Shown: positions 24,423-34,720 of the stretch, one piece after another
How positions within the stretch are numbered: position 1 is the stretch's first letter
Layout of the letters: each line of letters begins with the position of its first letter
Assembly (NCBI RefSeq): GCF_900103615.1
Contig: NZ_FNGW01000002.1
Span: 372,001-436,000, forward strand
Direction: 5' to 3'
Length of the DNA stretch: 64,000 bases
Source: Romboutsia lituseburensis DSM 797
GTDB lineage: Bacteria; Bacillota; Clostridia; Peptostreptococcales; Peptostreptococcaceae
Notes under the pieces: generated by a model
Seen by the model: only the letters and a program-made list of their open reading frames with translations
Told to the model about the DNA's origin: nothing
The model's database searches: none
Position numbers and translations under genes: made by a program

Positions 24423-26777
24423 TTAATTACTATCATTCCAAAATGCTTCACATATTTCTTTTACATGATTACTACTTTTTGCAATAGAATTTGGAAACCA
24501 TTCTCTAGGAAACAAATATTGATATTTTTTTTGATTATATCTACTATCTAATAACATTATTATACCTCTATCTTCAGTCGTTCTTATACACCTTCCAGCT
24601 GCTTGTAACACCTTTATAAACCCTGGGTATGTATATGCATAATCAAACCCATTATTATTATTTTTATCAAAATATTTTTTTATTAAATCTCGTCCTGTCC
24701 CAATTTGCGGCATTCCTACACCTATTATTATTACTCCTATAAGCTTATCTCTAGTTAAATCAATTCCCTCAGAGAAGTGTCCTCCAAGTACACAAAACCC
24801 AACCCTAGTTTCTTCACTCGGATTATTAAACCCATTTAAAAACATCTCTTTTTCATCTTCGCTCATATTATCTTCCTGTACTACACAGCATATATTAGGA
24901 TATTTTAAACATATTTTATCAAACACTAATTTCATATATACATACGATGGAAAAAATACCATATAATTTCCATTTTTAACTTCTACGCATGCCTTTATAT
25001 ACTCAACAACTTCATCAGATGTTTGTACCCTTTTATTGTATGTAGTATTTATATTAGTTCCAAAAATTATTTTTCTATTATCAACATTAAAAGGAGATTT
25101 CAAACTTATAAAATAATCCTCCTCCATGCCTAACATATGTTGAAAATATTCATTAGGAATTAACGTTGCAGAAAATATTATTGTAGATTTTATTTTTTTC
25201 ATTATATTTTGTATTATATTAGAAGGGTCTATGCAATTAATTTCTACTTCTATATCATTTTGTTTTTTACTAAATAGAGTTATAAAATTTTCATCATAAA
25301 ATTCTCCAATAGTTAAAAAACTATATACATCAAAATATAAATTTAATAAATCCTCATTTTTATCATTATTAAAACTTAAATATTCATCAACTTTTTCTAT
25401 AAACGTTCTTAATAAGGTATATAGTTCTATTGGTTCTTTATCTAACTCTATATAATTTTGTAAATCTTTTGATATTTTTATATCTAGTTCCTTTTTTATT
25501 TTTACAAAATAAGAATTTATTTTATTTATAGCAGCTTCAATTTTTTTATCTTTACCTTTAATTTGTTTTTTTAATTCCATAAAATCTTTTTTGCTTAAAC
25601 TTGCTGAATACATATTTCTAGCTCTATCCACTAAATTATGCGCTTCATCTATAAGAACTGTAAAATCATTTTTGCGATTATCAAAAAATCTTTTTAAACT
25701 TACTTTAGGATCAAATACATAATTATAATCACATATGACAACATCTGAGAATAATGCTAAATCTAAACTTAATTCAAATGGGCATAAGCAGTATTTTTCA
25801 CTTAGATATTCAATAGTATTTCTACTGTAATCATTTTTTGATACTAAAATTTCTTTTAGTGCATTATTAATTCTATCAAAATACCCATTAGCATATTTAC
25901 AGTATATAGGATTACAATTCACCTCATCCATTTTGCATACTTTTTCTTTTGCAGTTATAGTAGTGTATTTTATATTTAATCCTTTATTTTTCATAATACT
26001 AATTGTATTTTCACATACTTCTCTAGTTATTGTTTTAGCAGTTATATAAAAAATTTTTGAGGTGTGACCTTGACCCATAGCCTTTATTGTAGGAAATAAC
26101 GTAGATATAGTTTTTCCAGTTCCAGTAGGAGCTTGAGCTAAACACTTCTTACCCTCAATAACACTTTTATATACATATACGGCTAACTCTCTTTGACCCT
26201 GTCTATAATTATCATAAGGAAAAGTCATATTTTCAATAGAATTATTTCTATTTTCAATATAATCCATTTCTAGATCTATCCATTTCTTATATTCTTCTAT
26301 TAAATATAAAAAATCTTTTTCTAACTCATCTTTGCTATACTTATATCTTATATAGTTTATACTTGTATTTTCTATATTATAATATGTTAACTGTAATGTT
26401 ATAGAATCTAGTTGATTTTCAAAACAATATATATATCCATAACATTTAACTTGAGCTAAATGTAAATTATTTATTTCATCATTATAGCTATTTACATCTT
26501 TTAGTGTTGTCTTAATCTCATCAATAATAATTTCATTATTTTCTATTAAAATACCATCTGCTCTTCCTTCTACTCGTATTTTAATATCATTATGTTCAAA
26601 TTCATATTTTAAAGAAACTTCTGCGCTATAATTTTCATCATATGATTTTTGTATCATCTGATGAGCTCTTGTTCCTTCTATAGGCTTTATATTGCTTGAA
26701 ATAGTATTATCTATACTTCCGTGTTTCATTATAAACTCTACAAGATTCCTTATAGAAATTCTTTTTTTCTTTTTCAT
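24423..26777 (-). CDS. RecB-type nuclease fused to XPD/DinG-family Fe-S helicase
   Basis: 784 residues. The N-terminal 180 form a PD-(D/E)XK domain: GTRAHQ (His39), EGRADGI (Asp74), IIIDEIKT (Asp86, Glu87, Lys89) and LAQVKCYGYIY. Next is an SF2 helicase: Walker A APTGTGKT (216-223), Fe-S cluster cysteines near 281, 288, 293, 330 and 332, DEAH (377-380), and motif VI QAAGRCIRTTEDRG near 730. This pairing suggests processing of branched or flapped DNA in repair; Cas4-like and DinG-like enzymes are relatives. Single gene, transcribed away from the MATE gene. Start has GAGGT before ATG. Confidence 0.88.
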   Translation of the reverse strand: MKKKKRISIRNLVEFIMKHGSIDNTISSNIKPIEGTRAHQMIQKSYDENYSAEVSLKYEFEHNDIKIRVEGRADGILIENNEIIIDEIKTTLKDVNSYNDEINNLHLAQVKCYGYIYCFENQLDSITLQLTYYNIENTSINYIRYKYSKDELEKDFLYLIEEYKKWIDLEMDYIENRNNSIENMTFPYDNYRQGQRELAVYVYKSVIEGKKCLAQAPTGTGKTISTLFPTIKAMGQGHTSKIFYITAKTITREVCENTISIMKNKGLNIKYTTITAKEKVCKMDEVNCNPIYCKYANGYFDRINNALKEILVSKNDYSRNTIEYLSEKYCLCPFELSLDLALFSDVVICDYNYVFDPKVSLKRFFDNRKNDFTVLIDEAHNLVDRARNMYSASLSKKDFMELKKQIKGKDKKIEAAINKINSYFVKIKKELDIKISKDLQNYIELDKEPIELYTLLRTFIEKVDEYLSFNNDKNEDLLNLYFDVYSFLTIGEFYDENFITLFSKKQNDIEVEINCIDPSNIIQNIMKKIKSTIIFSATLIPNEYFQHMLGMEEDYFISLKSPFNVDNRKIIFGTNINTTYNKRVQTSDEVVEYIKACVEVKNGNYMVFFPSYVYMKLVFDKICLKYPNICCVVQEDNMSEDEKEMFLNGFNNPSEETRVGFCVLGGHFSEGIDLTRDKLIGVIIIGVGMPQIGTGRDLIKKYFDKNNNNGFDYAYTYPGFIKVLQAAGRCIRTTEDRGIIMLLDSRYNQKKYQYLFPREWFPNSIAKSSNHVKEICEAFWNDSN

Positions 26778-26887
26778 ATTTTACCTCTATATATTAATTC
26801 TTAATTTATATCTTATTATATATAAAAATTAATTAAAAATCATATAGTTTCGCTACAATTAAAAAATCATAGTATTAACTATGATTT

Positions 26888-28228
26888 TTATTCATATTTT
26901 AAAGTTTTAATTTTTTTGATTTTAATATAGGCATATGTTAATATAAAGGTCATCATTTCTGCAAATACAGCGGTTAGCCAAATCCCATTTACTCCAAATA
27001 TTCTCGGCAATATTAAAACTCCTATTATAAGAAAGATAATACCTCTACTCAAAGATATAATATTTGATGCTACTGTATATTCTTTAGACTGATAATATGC
27101 TCCCATTACTATATTTAATCCCATTATTAAAAATGCTATAAAATAATATCTTATTGCATTTATAGTTATAAAAACTATTTCACCACTTTCTTTAGTAAAT
27201 ATTCTTACAATAGTTTGTGGAAATACAATTCCCGTTATATAAAATATAGATCCAACTATAAAAGCTGTTATTAAAGCCATTTTTTTTACTTTTTCAACTC
27301 TATCATATTTGTCTGCACCAAAATTTATGCTTATTATTGGTTGTATAGCTTGAGCAATCCCTGTGAATATAGCAGCAACAACTAATGCTACATTAGCTAT
27401 TATACTATATGCACTTACCCCAACTTCACCTATCATTTTTAATAGAGATAAGTTAAATATAAATATAACTATACCAGATGATAATTCAATTATAAAACTA
27501 GGAGCCCCATTAGCTAAAACTCTTGTAACTCTTTTGAGGCTAAAATTAAACTTCGTAAATTTCAAATTGCACTTTTTAGAAACAAAATGAGTGCATAGTA
27601 TTGATACATTTACTAAAGATGCTATTGATGTTGCTAATGCTGCTCCCTTCATTCCCATACCAAATGTAAATATAAATAAATAGTCTAATATTATATTTAA
27701 TATACCGCCAGTGGATGTAGCTATCATAGCTAATTTTGGATTGTGATCATTTCTCACAAATGAAGATATTGTATGAGATAGTATATAACTAAAACTTAGA
27801 AAAAGAACCCCACTTAGATATTCTTTAACTAGTATTATAGTTTTTTCATCAGCACCTAATAAATATCCTATTTGTTCTTTATTAAATACACCTACTATAG
27901 AAATTATTATACCTGTAAAAAGTGAGATTACTAAAGTTTGAGTAAAAACCCTTTGTGATTCATCAATTTCACCTTTCCCAATACTGATACTAAGTGCTGT
28001 AGCTCCTCCCATACCAAATAGCAATCCTAGTCCATTAAATATATTAAATATAGGAATACATATATTAAGAGCTGCAAGCCCTTCACTGCCTATACCTCTG
28101 CCTATAAACATAGTATCTACTAATATACAAAATGATACTGATAACATACCTAATACACTATTAAATAAATATTTATAATATATTTTTTCTATTTTTCCAT
28201 TTAGCAATATTTCTTTTCTATCACTCAT
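26888..28228 (-). CDS. MATE-family multidrug efflux transporter
   Basis: A 446-residue, twelve-helix transporter of the MATE family, MepA-like branch, which exports cationic drugs in exchange for Na+ or H+. Two homologous halves are visible (first half with CILVDTMFIGRGIGSEGLAALNI near 36-58; second with GVSAYSIIANVALVVAAIFTGIAQAIQPIIS-type stretch near 270-300). A GGAG site lies before the ATG. It follows trpP by 94 nt on the same strand, so read-through from the T-box promoter is possible; a small terminator-like hairpin overlaps its stop codon. Confidence 0.9.
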   Translation of the reverse strand: MSDRKEILLNGKIEKIYYKYLFNSVLGMLSVSFCILVDTMFIGRGIGSEGLAALNICIPIFNIFNGLGLLFGMGGATALSISIGKGEIDESQRVFTQTLVISLFTGIIISIVGVFNKEQIGYLLGADEKTIILVKEYLSGVLFLSFSYILSHTISSFVRNDHNPKLAMIATSTGGILNIILDYLFIFTFGMGMKGAALATSIASLVNVSILCTHFVSKKCNLKFTKFNFSLKRVTRVLANGAPSFIIELSSGIVIFIFNLSLLKMIGEVGVSAYSIIANVALVVAAIFTGIAQAIQPIISINFGADKYDRVEKVKKMALITAFIVGSIFYITGIVFPQTIVRIFTKESGEIVFITINAIRYYFIAFLIMGLNIVMGAYYQSKEYTVASNIISLSRGIIFLIIGVLILPRIFGVNGIWLTAVFAEMMTFILTYAYIKIKKIKTLKYE

Positions 28229-28321
28229 TTACTGCTCCTTTGTAAATTTTTAGTATATTAAACTTTATAGTATTAGTATCTCGATATTTATAGTATATTA
28301 ATCCTATATTTAATAGATTAT

Positions 28322-28885
28322 TTAATACTTGCTATTAACGCTTTTATATCCTACCCTTGCCATAGAAATACTTACCGTCTTAAATAAAAAAATTCCAAAT
28401 ATAAGATTTATAAGTATAGCTGGAGCAACTGCTACCATAAATAGTGTTGTAAATGTTCCAGGAAGGCCAACTAAAACTTTAGCTACACTTAAAAATGTAC
28501 ATCCACTTATTAGTGTTCCTACCGGTAAAATAGCACTTATAACTATAATGTTCTGTTTCTTTGCATTTTGTTTTTTTATAAAAGAAAGCTTATACATAAA
28601 TAACATAAACATATACATTATATTAACTGTTATAATTTTATCTGCTATATTAGGTATCTGACCCGCTGGAAATTTTGTTGTTAATGCTGTAAAAATCCCT
28701 GTAATTATACCTGCAAATAAGCAACTTTTATAATCCTCTTTATTTAAAATCATTATAGTAAATAACATTGTTAATGCTATATCAGGTTGTATTGGTAACC
28801 CTAGTGCTGGTGTGATTTGATGTAAAATTAATCCCATAGCTAAAAGTATTGAATTTAAAACCATTTTTCTTGTATTTGTTTTCAT
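28322..28885 (-). CDS. trpP: Tryptophan transporter TrpP
   Basis: A 187-residue TrpP-type permease with about five or six membrane helices (QITPALGLPIQPDIALTM near 23-40; ALTTKFPAGQIPNIADK near 68-84 is the family hallmark). It takes up tryptophan, probably as a substrate-binding (S) component-like or secondary carrier. The gene is preceded by a T-box leader whose specifier reads TGG (Trp), which strongly supports the substrate. GGAGG lies before the ATG. The MATE exporter gene follows. Confidence 0.92.
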   Translation of the reverse strand: MKTNTRKMVLNSILLAMGLILHQITPALGLPIQPDIALTMLFTIMILNKEDYKSCLFAGIITGIFTALTTKFPAGQIPNIADKIITVNIMYMFMLFMYKLSFIKKQNAKKQNIIVISAILPVGTLISGCTFLSVAKVLVGLPGTFTTLFMVAVAPAILINLIFGIFLFKTVSISMARVGYKSVNSKY

Positions 28886-28905
28886 TATAATTCCTCCAGA
28901 TATTT

Positions 28906-28959
28906 TTATTTTTTAAACGCCAATCTCCTAATGATTCTTTCTCTGATTCTAGTGTTCAT
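28906..28959 (-). CDS. Possible 17-residue leader peptide between T-box and trpP
   Basis: ATG at 28959 opens a frame of 17 codons, MNTRIRERIIRRLAFKK, ending at 28906. It contains five AGA/AGG arginine codons and no Trp codon. An AGGTGGTG site (28971-28978) is 11 nt from this ATG and 6 nt from another ATG at 28964 that reads ATG GTA TGA, so its stop overlaps the start of the 17-codon frame. The site is stronger than expected by chance; translation is unproven. Confidence 0.35.
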   Translation of the reverse strand: MNTRIRERIIRRLAFKK

Positions 28960-28997
28960 ACCATAGCTATCACCACCTTTGAAATAAATTTGGAAAT

Positions 28998-29274
28998 AAA
29001 AAAACTCCGTCCTATATAAATAGGACGGAGATTATCCGCGTTGCCACCTAAATTATGTATAACAAAATAGCTATACATCACTCATTTTCAGGTACTATCA
29101 TACCCTATTCGCTATAACGTGCGATACACGGCAAAGTCTACTTTAAGAAATTTCGATTTGCTCCTCAAAGGCCCATTCACTAAACTTTTTCTTGCTAAGA
29201 TTCCACCACCCTCAGCTCTCTATTTTGAACCTACATTTAGCTACTATCCCTTATCAAAGGATTTATTTTTCATT
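28998..29274 (-). promoter_or_regulatory. Tryptophan T-box riboswitch leader of trpP
   Basis: On the minus strand the conserved T-box GGTGGCAACGCGG (29036-29048) precedes a strong terminator, CTCCGTCCTA and TAGGACGGAG (29005-29030), then T7. In stem I the loop GGGTGGTGGAATC presents TGG at 29203-29205 followed by A, the expected specifier layout for tRNA-Trp. Uncharged tRNA-Trp would stabilise the antiterminator and allow trpP expression. Confidence 0.93.
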
Positions 29275-29280
29275 AATTTT

Positions 29281-29309
29281 ATAATATTGTAAATTTTTAA
29301 TATTGTCAA
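29281..29309 (-). promoter_or_regulatory. SigA promoter of the trpP T-box leader
   Basis: On the minus strand, a consensus -35 TTGACA (29304-29309), 17 nt and -10 TATTAT (29281-29286). Transcription should begin near 29274, at the 5' edge of stem I. Confidence 0.85.
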
Positions 29310-29359
29310 TCATTTTATATTAAGATTATATGCAAAAATTTAAATATCGTTCATAAAAT

Positions 29360-30457
29360 CTAAATAGTCGTAAATGGATTTAAATAAATCTCACTTTTTA
29401 TAACTTCAATTTCATCTATATTACATAAAAATCTTTCCATGACATCTTTAAATATGTCCTCTGTATCAAAATGACCACAATCTATAACATTCATACTCAT
29501 GTCTAATGCATCTTGAGCATCATGATATTTCACATCACCAGTTATTATAACATCAGCTCCACTTCTTTGAGCTTTTTTAATCATATCCGCTCCAGACCCA
29601 GTTACTACTGCTACCTTTTTTATAGAAGAATTTAAATCTCCCACAACTCTTATATGCGACATATTTAGTTTTTTCTTTATATTATTGCATAACTCTTTTA
29701 AATTAATAGTGCTATCTAATTTTCCAATTCTACCTAACCCATATATTTTACCTTTATTTTCAAGCTTGTATATATCATATGCAACTTCTTCATATGGATG
29801 AGCATTTAGCATAGAATTGATAACTCCTCCTAATACCCTCTGTGGTACTATCGTTTCAATTTTAACTTCTTCTACAGACTCTACTTCACCTATTTGTCCT
29901 ATATATGGATTAGTGCCTTCTAAAGGCTTAAAGTTGCCTATCCCCTGCGTACTAAAACTACAATTACTGTAATTTCCTATATGGCCTGCACCAGCTTTAG
30001 CCAAACTTTCCTTTACCTTTTCTACATGAGTAGTCGGTACATATACAGCTAATTTATATAACACTTCACTGCTCGTTATGTCTAATACCTTCGTTTCTTC
30101 TATCCCTATAATTTCCATAAAATAATCATTAAGCCCTTCGAATGCTATATCAAAATTGGTATGCATCGAATATAATGCTATATCATTTTTTATGAGTTTA
30201 TGAATTAACTTTCCTTTTAGATCTGATGTGTTTATTTTGTTCATTTTTTTAAATATAAATGGGTGGTGAGTTACTATAAGATCTACATCTTTTGATATAG
30301 CTTCATCTATAACTTTTTCATTCGCTTCAAGAACTACTAAAATCTTCTTGATATCCATATCAAAGTCACCTACCAAAAGACCTACATTATCCCAATCATA
30401 AGCTAAGCCTAAAGGATATTTTTGTTCTACTTTCTTTATAAAACTTTTTAAATTCAT
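29360..30457 (-). CDS. Nif3-like dinuclear metal centre protein (YqfO type)
   Basis: 365 residues of the NIF3/YqfO family. The N-terminal half (WDNVGLLVGD near 22-31; VTHHPFIFK near 63-71; MHTNFD near 98-103) and C-terminal half (ITGDVKYHDAQDA; DCGHFDTE) provide the two-metal site; between them is a PII-like insertion of about 100 residues (about 130-235) as in B. subtilis YqfO. The family is conserved, and its activity (proposed cyclohydrolase or phosphatase) is unsettled. It lies 21 nt after trmK in the conserved dnaG-rpoD-trmK-yqfO order. Confidence 0.92.
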   Translation of the reverse strand: MNLKSFIKKVEQKYPLGLAYDWDNVGLLVGDFDMDIKKILVVLEANEKVIDEAISKDVDLIVTHHPFIFKKMNKINTSDLKGKLIHKLIKNDIALYSMHTNFDIAFEGLNDYFMEIIGIEETKVLDITSSEVLYKLAVYVPTTHVEKVKESLAKAGAGHIGNYSNCSFSTQGIGNFKPLEGTNPYIGQIGEVESVEEVKIETIVPQRVLGGVINSMLNAHPYEEVAYDIYKLENKGKIYGLGRIGKLDSTINLKELCNNIKKKLNMSHIRVVGDLNSSIKKVAVVTGSGADMIKKAQRSGADVIITGDVKYHDAQDALDMSMNVIDCGHFDTEDIFKDVMERFLCNIDEIEVIKSEIYLNPFTTI

Positions 30458-30478
30458 AATAACATCCCCTTTATTATA

Positions 30479-31174
30479 TTATTTTAACTTTTCTAATTTT
30501 TCTATTGCTATTTTACTTTCTTTGATTTTCTTATTTATACTTTCGCCTGCTTTATCCTCTATTTTTTTGATTATCGAGTTATACATAAATATCTTTTTGT
30601 CTATAAATTCATTTAATAAAGGATCTTTATTTTCGATTAGCTTTTTCCCAACTTCATAAAATATTTCGTCTTCAACTTGAGTGTTCTTAGATGTGTATTT
30701 CGCTATTATTATTTCATATAATCTAAAATCTTCTTTCACTAACACTTCATCCAGTATTTCATACCCATTATTTAGTAAATATTTTCTTAGTTCATTCTGA
30801 GCTTGCATTGGTTGTAGTATTAATTTATCTAAACTATGTGCTACTTCTTTTTTAGCCTCTAATAACTCACTTATTAAAATACCACCCATTCCAGCAATTA
30901 TAATTTCATCTACTTCATTTTTTTCTAGTACTTCTATACCTGATCCTAATCTTAAATCAACCTTATCCATTAATCCATTATGTCTTACTTCTTTTTTTGC
31001 ATTTTCTAAAGGTCCTTTATTTACATCAGCAAGTATAGCATAATCTATGTCACCTTTATTTAATAAATATACAGGTATATATCCATGATCTGTACCTATA
31101 TCCGCAACTTTTTTTCCTTTTGTTACTAATGATGCTATCTTTAATAATCTATCTGTTAATTTCAATTTTTTCAT
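30479..31174 (-). CDS. trmK: tRNA (adenine-22-N1)-methyltransferase
   Basis: A 231-residue Rossmann methyltransferase of the TrmK (YqfN) family, which places m1A at position 22 of certain tRNAs using SAM. Motif I is VADIGTDHGYIPVYL (about 22-36), and EIIIAGMGGILISELL (about 91-106) is the NPPF-like catalytic region. The C-terminal 75 residues form the coiled-coil arm typical of the family. It is downstream of rpoD behind the rpoD terminator and therefore likely has its own promoter in 31175-31250. Confidence 0.92.
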   Translation of the reverse strand: MKKLKLTDRLLKIASLVTKGKKVADIGTDHGYIPVYLLNKGDIDYAILADVNKGPLENAKKEVRHNGLMDKVDLRLGSGIEVLEKNEVDEIIIAGMGGILISELLEAKKEVAHSLDKLILQPMQAQNELRKYLLNNGYEILDEVLVKEDFRLYEIIIAKYTSKNTQVEDEIFYEVGKKLIENKDPLLNEFIDKKIFMYNSIIKKIEDKAGESINKKIKESKIAIEKLEKLK

Positions 31175-31250
31175 CCTTTCACTTATGGCGTATTACTAAA
31201 ATACATACATATATTATTTCTCATTTATAAGCAGCTATATTTGGAATTAT

Positions 31251-31284
31251 AAAAAATTCGCCTTATTATAAAGGCGAATTTTTT
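31251..31284 (-). terminator. Terminator after rpoD
   Basis: AAAAAATTCGCCTT and AAGGCGAATTTTTT arms with a 6-nt loop, about 10 nt past the rpoD stop. Confidence 0.85.
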
Positions 31285-31292
31285 ATTTATCA

Positions 31293-32456
31293 TTAATCTA
31301 AGTAATCTCTAAGTTTTTTAGATCTACTTGGATGTCTTAATTTTCTTAAAGCCTTAGCTTCTATTTGTCTTATTCTTTCTCTAGTTACATCAAACTCTTT
31401 ACCTACTTCTTCAAGAGTTCTAGCCCTTCCATCTTCAAGTCCAAATCTTAATTTTAATACTTTTTGCTCTCTTTCATTTAAAGAACCTAAAACATCTTCT
31501 ATTTGTTCTTTTAATAAAGAATATGCTGCAGCTTCTGCTGGAGCTGGTGCATCGTCATCCGGTATAAAATCACCTAAGTGGCTATCTTCTTCTTCTCCTA
31601 TTGGAGTTTCTAATGATACAGGATCTTGAGCAATTTTCATTATTTCTCTTACTTTATCTTCTGTCATTTCCATTTCTTTAGCGATTTCTTCAGGCTTAGG
31701 ATCTCTTCCTAGCTCTTGAAGTAATTGTCTAGAAACTCTAATTAATTTATTTATAGTTTCTACCATGTGTACTGGTATTCTTATAGTTCTAGCTTGGTCT
31801 GCTATAGCACGAGTTATAGCTTGTCTTATCCACCATGTAGCATAAGTACTAAACTTAAATCCTTTTTCATAATCGAACTTCTCAACAGCCTTTATAAGAC
31901 CTAAGTTACCTTCTTGAATTAAATCTAAGAAAAGCATACCTCTTCCTACATATCTTTTAGCTATACTTACAACAAGTCTTAAGTTTGCTTCTACTAATCT
32001 TTGTTTAGCTAATTCATCGCCCTCATTCATTCTTCTAGCTAATTCTACCTCTTCATGCGGTTTAAGTAGTGGAATTTTACCTATTTCTTTTAAATACATT
32101 CTAACCGGGTCATCTATACTTATTCCTTTTGGAAGTGATAAATCTATAGCTTCTAATTCCATAGGTGCATCTTCTTTAGATAATTCATCTTCTACACCCT
32201 CTTCTAAAGAGTCTAAATCTAAATCATCATCTGCAGAAAAATCTATTTCAACTTTTTCCGTTTTAGTTTCAGTTACTTCGATACCTAAATTACCTAAAGT
32301 TTCATATAAATTTTCTATTTGGTCTTTATCTAATTCTGTTTCAGAGAAAGCTTCCATTATTTCTCCAAGAGTAAGAGATCCTTGTTTTTTTCCTTTTTCT
32401 ATTAAACTCTTAGCCGTAACTCTTTTCAATTCTTTTTTATTATTTTTCTTTTCCAC
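31293..32456 (-). CDS. rpoD: Primary RNA polymerase sigma factor (SigA/RpoD)
   Basis: 387 residues. Region 1.1 is N-terminal ([28 protein letters not shown]), followed by an acidic linker, region 1.2 ([16 protein letters not shown], about 117-132), region 2 with [33 protein letters not shown] (the -10 recognition helix), region 3, and region 4.2 with [20 protein letters not shown] (the -35 helix-turn-helix). This is the housekeeping sigma factor. It is 18 nt downstream of dnaG in the usual Firmicute order; its TTGACA/TATAAT targets occur throughout this window. Confidence 0.97.
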   Translation of the reverse strand: MEKKNNKKELKRVTAKSLIEKGKKQGSLTLGEIMEAFSETELDKDQIENLYETLGNLGIEVTETKTEKVEIDFSADDDLDLDSLEEGVEDELSKEDAPMELEAIDLSLPKGISIDDPVRMYLKEIGKIPLLKPHEEVELARRMNEGDELAKQRLVEANLRLVVSIAKRYVGRGMLFLDLIQEGNLGLIKAVEKFDYEKGFKFSTYATWWIRQAITRAIADQARTIRIPVHMVETINKLIRVSRQLLQELGRDPKPEEIAKEMEMTEDKVREIMKIAQDPVSLETPIGEEEDSHLGDFIPDDDAPAPAEAAAYSLLKEQIEDVLGSLNEREQKVLKLRFGLEDGRARTLEEVGKEFDVTRERIRQIEAKALRKLRHPSRSKKLRDYLD

Positions 32457-32473
32457 ACTTAGACCTCCCTTCT

Positions 32474-34282
32474 TTATAACCTTTGTAACATTCTTCTTAT
32501 TTCCACGATTTTTAAAGCAATTTCCATAATCTTACCATCTACCTCTTTCGCGTCATTAATATTTTTGTTATTTTCAAGTGTCTTTTGTTCTTCTAACAAT
32601 CTATTCATTTTTTCATGAAGTGTATTTTTCTTTACATTTTTTATTATTTCATCAATACTTTTGACATTATCTAAGTTCATACTGTCTAAAGATATACTTT
32701 TTAAATCTTTCAGGTATTCTTCGGATATATTTAAACTTTCTATTTTGTCAATAGTTATTTTGTCCAATTCTTTATTTTTAATTATGTAATTTAAAATTTC
32801 TTTACTTTCTTCTAATATAAAATCATTCTCATCAACTTTTAATAAGATTAAATCTCTTAATTTCTTATCTTCTAATATGATTTTTATAAGATTTTCTTCA
32901 ACTACTTTTTCTCCATTAGTAATTGTTTTTGGTTTTTCAATTATTTTTTCTTCTTTTTTGTTTTTATCAAATTTTTTATAACTGTTATTTAGTTTATTAT
33001 AATTTTTTCCATATACTTCTCTTTTTATAGATTCTACACTTATATCGATTTGATTTGATAAATACTTTGTATAATAATCAATCTCAACAGCACTTTTTAA
33101 TTCCTTTATTATTTTAGATGCTTCTTTAGCAAACTTTACTCTATCTTCATCCTTATGAATATCAAAACTACGTTTAAGATTGTCTATTTTATATTTTATT
33201 TGATGGGTAGAAGTGTCCATAGCCTTTTTAAATTCATTTAATCCATATTTTCTAATAAATTCATCTGGATCTTTGCTATCTTTTAAATTTAAAATTTTAA
33301 CACTAATACCTAATTTACTTAGAATTTCTATAGCTCTTAGTGTTGCTTTTATACCTGCTTCATCTGAATCATAAGATATAATAGCAGTATCCGCATATCG
33401 TTTAATTAACATTCCTTGTTGTTCTGTCAAGGCTGTTCCTAGTGTAGCTACTACATTTTTTATTCCATATTGATAAATAGATATTAAGTCCATGTATCCT
33501 TCTACTAAAACTATAGTTCTATCTTTAATTTCTTTTCTAGCAAAATTTAGTCCATATAAATTTTGTCTCTTATTAAATATTAAAGTATCTGGAGAATTTA
33601 AATACTTTGGCATAGAATCATCTAAAACTCTTCCACCAAAGCCTATTACATTACCCCTATAATCAAATATAGGAAACATTACTCTATTTCTAAATTTGTC
33701 ATAAAATTTATTACTTTCAAGCTTATGATTTATTAACCCACACTCTATTAACTCTTCCTTAGTATGACCTTTTGAAGTTAAGTGCTCCATAAGAGCATTC
33801 CATGAATCTAGTGAATATCCTAATCCAAATTTTTTTATAATTTTATCATCTAATCCTCTTTTTCTAAGATATTCATAGCCATAATTTTTGCTAGTTAACA
33901 AATTAGCCAAATAAAATCTAGCAGCTTCTACATGTATATCTTGAAATCTTTTTATTTTTTCCATTCTAATTCTAGATTCATTATCCATATTAGTATTGAT
34001 TTCTATTCCATACCTTTTCGCTAACAATTTTACAGCATCCATAAACTCTAAATTTTCCATTTTCATGACAAAATTTATTACATCTCCACCTTCTCCACAT
34101 CCAAAGCATTTATATATCTGTTTAGAGGTGTTTATGTAAAATGATGGTGTTTTTTCACCATGGAAAGGACATAATCCTTTATAATTCGCCCCAGATTGTT
34201 TGACCTCTATATACTGGGATATTGTGCTAACTATGTCGCATCTACTTTTTATTTCATCTATTATTTCTTTTATATCATTCAT
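32474..34282 (-). CDS. dnaG: DNA primase
   Basis: About 602 residues. The CHC2 zinc finger is [11 protein letters not shown]...CFGCGEGG near 38-64; the TOPRIM core has [15 protein letters not shown] (about 250-265) and the acidic [10 protein letters not shown] stretch; the C-terminal 150 residues are the DnaB-binding domain. It makes RNA primers at the replication fork. The ATG at 34282 is chosen because AAGGTGAT lies 5 nt upstream; an ATG at 34315 would add 11 residues and overlap the site. It heads the dnaG-rpoD unit. Confidence 0.95.
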   Translation of the reverse strand: MNDIKEIIDEIKSRCDIVSTISQYIEVKQSGANYKGLCPFHGEKTPSFYINTSKQIYKCFGCGEGGDVINFVMKMENLEFMDAVKLLAKRYGIEINTNMDNESRIRMEKIKRFQDIHVEAARFYLANLLTSKNYGYEYLRKRGLDDKIIKKFGLGYSLDSWNALMEHLTSKGHTKEELIECGLINHKLESNKFYDKFRNRVMFPIFDYRGNVIGFGGRVLDDSMPKYLNSPDTLIFNKRQNLYGLNFARKEIKDRTIVLVEGYMDLISIYQYGIKNVVATLGTALTEQQGMLIKRYADTAIISYDSDEAGIKATLRAIEILSKLGISVKILNLKDSKDPDEFIRKYGLNEFKKAMDTSTHQIKYKIDNLKRSFDIHKDEDRVKFAKEASKIIKELKSAVEIDYYTKYLSNQIDISVESIKREVYGKNYNKLNNSYKKFDKNKKEEKIIEKPKTITNGEKVVEENLIKIILEDKKLRDLILLKVDENDFILEESKEILNYIIKNKELDKITIDKIESLNISEEYLKDLKSISLDSMNLDNVKSIDEIIKNVKKNTLHEKMNRLLEEQKTLENNKNINDAKEVDGKIMEIALKIVEIRRMLQRL

Positions 34283-34315
34283 ATTATCACCTTCTGGTGT
34301 AATTTTTTCTAACAT

Positions 34316-34690
34316 TTCTATTTTACATTATATTCAAGATTTGTCAAATAGTCATTATACAGAATTCGACTTTTTTTGTTAATATCCTTCTTAAAATTAA
34401 AATTTTTATTATTTTTTATTAATTTATTATCTCTATTAATTATTTACAAATTTTTCAACAATTAATACTTTTCTATATAATTATTATTTTTTTATATAAA
34501 ATTTTTAAATATCAAGTATAAAAATGGAAAATTTTAACACTTGATATTTATCTATTTTTATTAATTTTACCGATTTTAATTATAATTACCCTCTTTTTTT
34601 ATATTTTAATAATTTTTTTATTTATTCATAATTATTTAATTTATAAGCAATTTTATAATAAAATCTAATTTAGATTAACTTTTATTAAAA
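34316..34690. other. AT-rich gap with an 11-bp inverted repeat
   Basis: About 370 nt without a credible gene. AAATATCAAGT (34507-34517) and ACTTGATATTT (34539-34549) form an inverted repeat with AAAAT/ATTTT pairing inside. It may be an operator or terminator-like stem for the dnaG unit; its role is unknown. Otherwise only A/T tracts are seen. Confidence 0.4.
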
Positions 34691-34693
34691 ATA

Positions 34694-34720
34694 AAAAAAG
34701 AGGTTAATAACCTCTTTTTT
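34694..34720 (-). terminator. Terminator of the pab-fol operon
   Basis: AAAAAAGAGGTTA and TAACCTCTTTTTT-type arms. It overlaps the DAHP synthase stop codon at 34719 on the minus strand. Confidence 0.85.
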
